Position numbers and translations under genes: made by a program. Under the pieces are notes generated by a model, which worked only from the letters and a program-made list of their open reading frames with translations, ran no database searches and had not been told where the DNA came from. A stretch of 6,037 nucleotides of DNA from NCBI GenBank assembly GCA_016210785.1, contig JACQTN010000557.1, forward strand, positions 1 through 6,037, in the 5' to 3' direction. Origin of the DNA: Armatimonadota bacterium (GTDB lineage: Bacteria; Sysuimicrobiota; Sysuimicrobiia; Sysuimicrobiales; JACQTN01). Numbering within the stretch: the first letter of the stretch is position 1; the number at the start of each line of letters is the position of its first letter. This document shows positions 5,881 to 6,037 of this stretch, in pieces.

Positions 5881-5977
5881 TGCATGCGCAGGGCCGGCTT
5901 CCCACGATGTGTCGGTATCGGCGCCGCGAGTTGAACGGTGCAGGATCGGACTCGCGCCGCCGAGCCCGAGCATCATC
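5881..5977 (+). repeat. Diverged copy 2 of the stem-loop element, with a large internal hairpin
   Basis: CATGCGCAGGGCCGGCTT (5883-5900) matches 2166-2183 at 16 of 18 bases, and CCGAGCATCA (5966-5975) is identical to 2192-2201. As in copy 1, ATGC (5884-5887) pairs with GCAT (5970-5973) and, past the internal loop GCA/GA, GGGC (5891-5894) pairs with GCCC (5964-5967). Here the middle is about 69 nt instead of 10 nt, and holds the long hairpin whose 3' arm abuts the GCCC strand, allowing coaxial stacking. Identity is inferred from two copies only. Confidence 0.4.
5918..5963. other. Long stem-loop in the 3' spacer
   Basis: Bases 5918-5931 pair with 5950-5963: 13 of 14 positions are complementary, with a single C-C mismatch (5924/5957), around an 18-nt loop. 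No T tract follows, so it is unlikely to be an intrinsic terminator. It could stabilise the 3' end of the metalloenzyme transcript, form part of a structured RNA, or bind a protein as DNA. Confidence 0.55.
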
Positions 5978-6028
5978 GATGTTCCGGACTCCCCACCGTC
6001 GCGGGTGCGCCGTGAGTGCGGCGAGCGC

Positions 6029-6036
6029 GGTAGAAC
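6029..6036 (+). promoter_or_regulatory. GGTAGAAC, variant -10-like box at the right edge
   Basis: It matches the three upstream GGTAGAAT boxes except for the last base, and holds the same position relative to the second copy of the stem-loop element as 2219-2226 does to the first. The final T, usually important in a -10, is missing and no -35 is evident. The call rests on the repeat context. Confidence 0.2.
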
Positions 6037-6037
6037 G

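Larger units (their letters stand above)
5855..6037. other. Non-coding tail after the metalloenzyme gene
   Basis: No frame here looks like a gene: those present are short and lack family features. There is no hairpin followed by a T tract, so no standard terminator is visible. The stretch contains a long stem-loop, a diverged copy of the cvpA-polX spacer element and a GGTAGAAC box at the right edge. It probably is the spacer before another gene that begins outside the window. Confidence 0.6.

Noticed and set aside
4769..5905. Minus-strand open frame opposite the metalloenzyme gene
   Set aside because: It is a compositional shadow: the plus-strand frame has all seven active-site positions and the antisense product has no recognisable domain.
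5881..5980. Known riboswitch (for example c-di-GMP or fluoride class) or tRNA in the tail
   Set aside because: CGCAGGGC loosely recalls the c-di-GMP-I core, but the other conserved core segments are absent; no T-arm or acceptor pairing of a tRNA is seen.
1..6037. CRISPR array, prophage, insertion sequence or defence system
   Set aside because: No regularly spaced direct repeats, transposase, integrase, capsid or nuclease-effector genes are visible; the genes are housekeeping and DNA repair.

Overview
The window is very GC-rich bacterial DNA, densely coded on the + strand. It holds one partial gene and four complete genes: the 3' two-thirds of pheT, a cvpA-type membrane protein gene, polX (family X DNA polymerase with a PHP domain), an Mpg/AAG-type 3-methyladenine DNA glycosylase gene, and a small alkaline-phosphatase-superfamily metalloenzyme gene. 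The minus strand shows no convincing gene. The order pheT-cvpA-polX recalls the Bacillus subtilis neighbourhood pheS-pheT-rnhC-zapA-cvpA-polX-mutS2. I therefore infer a high-GC lineage that keeps a Firmicutes-like ancestral gene order, such as a deep-branching Terrabacteria group or a candidate phylum. The sequence alone does not name the organism.

Layout: pheT runs in from the left edge and stops at 1598. Only 13 nt separate it from cvpA (1612-2127), and that gap carries an extended -10-like TGGTAGAAT that includes the pheT stop codon. A 156-nt spacer (2128-2283) holds a second TGGTAGAAT, a small stem-loop element, a third GGTAGAAT, and a G-rich leader hairpin just before polX (2284-3996). 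The glycosylase gene starts 6 nt after polX (4003-4833), so the two are probably co-transcribed. A REP-like palindrome lies between the glycosylase gene and the metalloenzyme gene (4895-5854). The last 183 nt contain no credible gene. They hold a long stem-loop, a diverged copy of the spacer element, and a final GGTAGAAC.

Function: pheT serves translation, and CvpA is a small inner-membrane protein of uncertain role. PolX and the glycosylase fit together as base-excision-repair partners: the glycosylase removes alkylated bases, and PolX can process and fill the resulting site. The metalloenzyme keeps all seven expected metal and nucleophile positions, but its substrate cannot be read from sequence.

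The genes themselves are ordinary. The parts worth a second look are non-coding: recurring GGTAGAAT boxes, two spacer elements that share co-linear blocks and one compensatory base-pair change, and a polX leader with two mutually exclusive hairpins.
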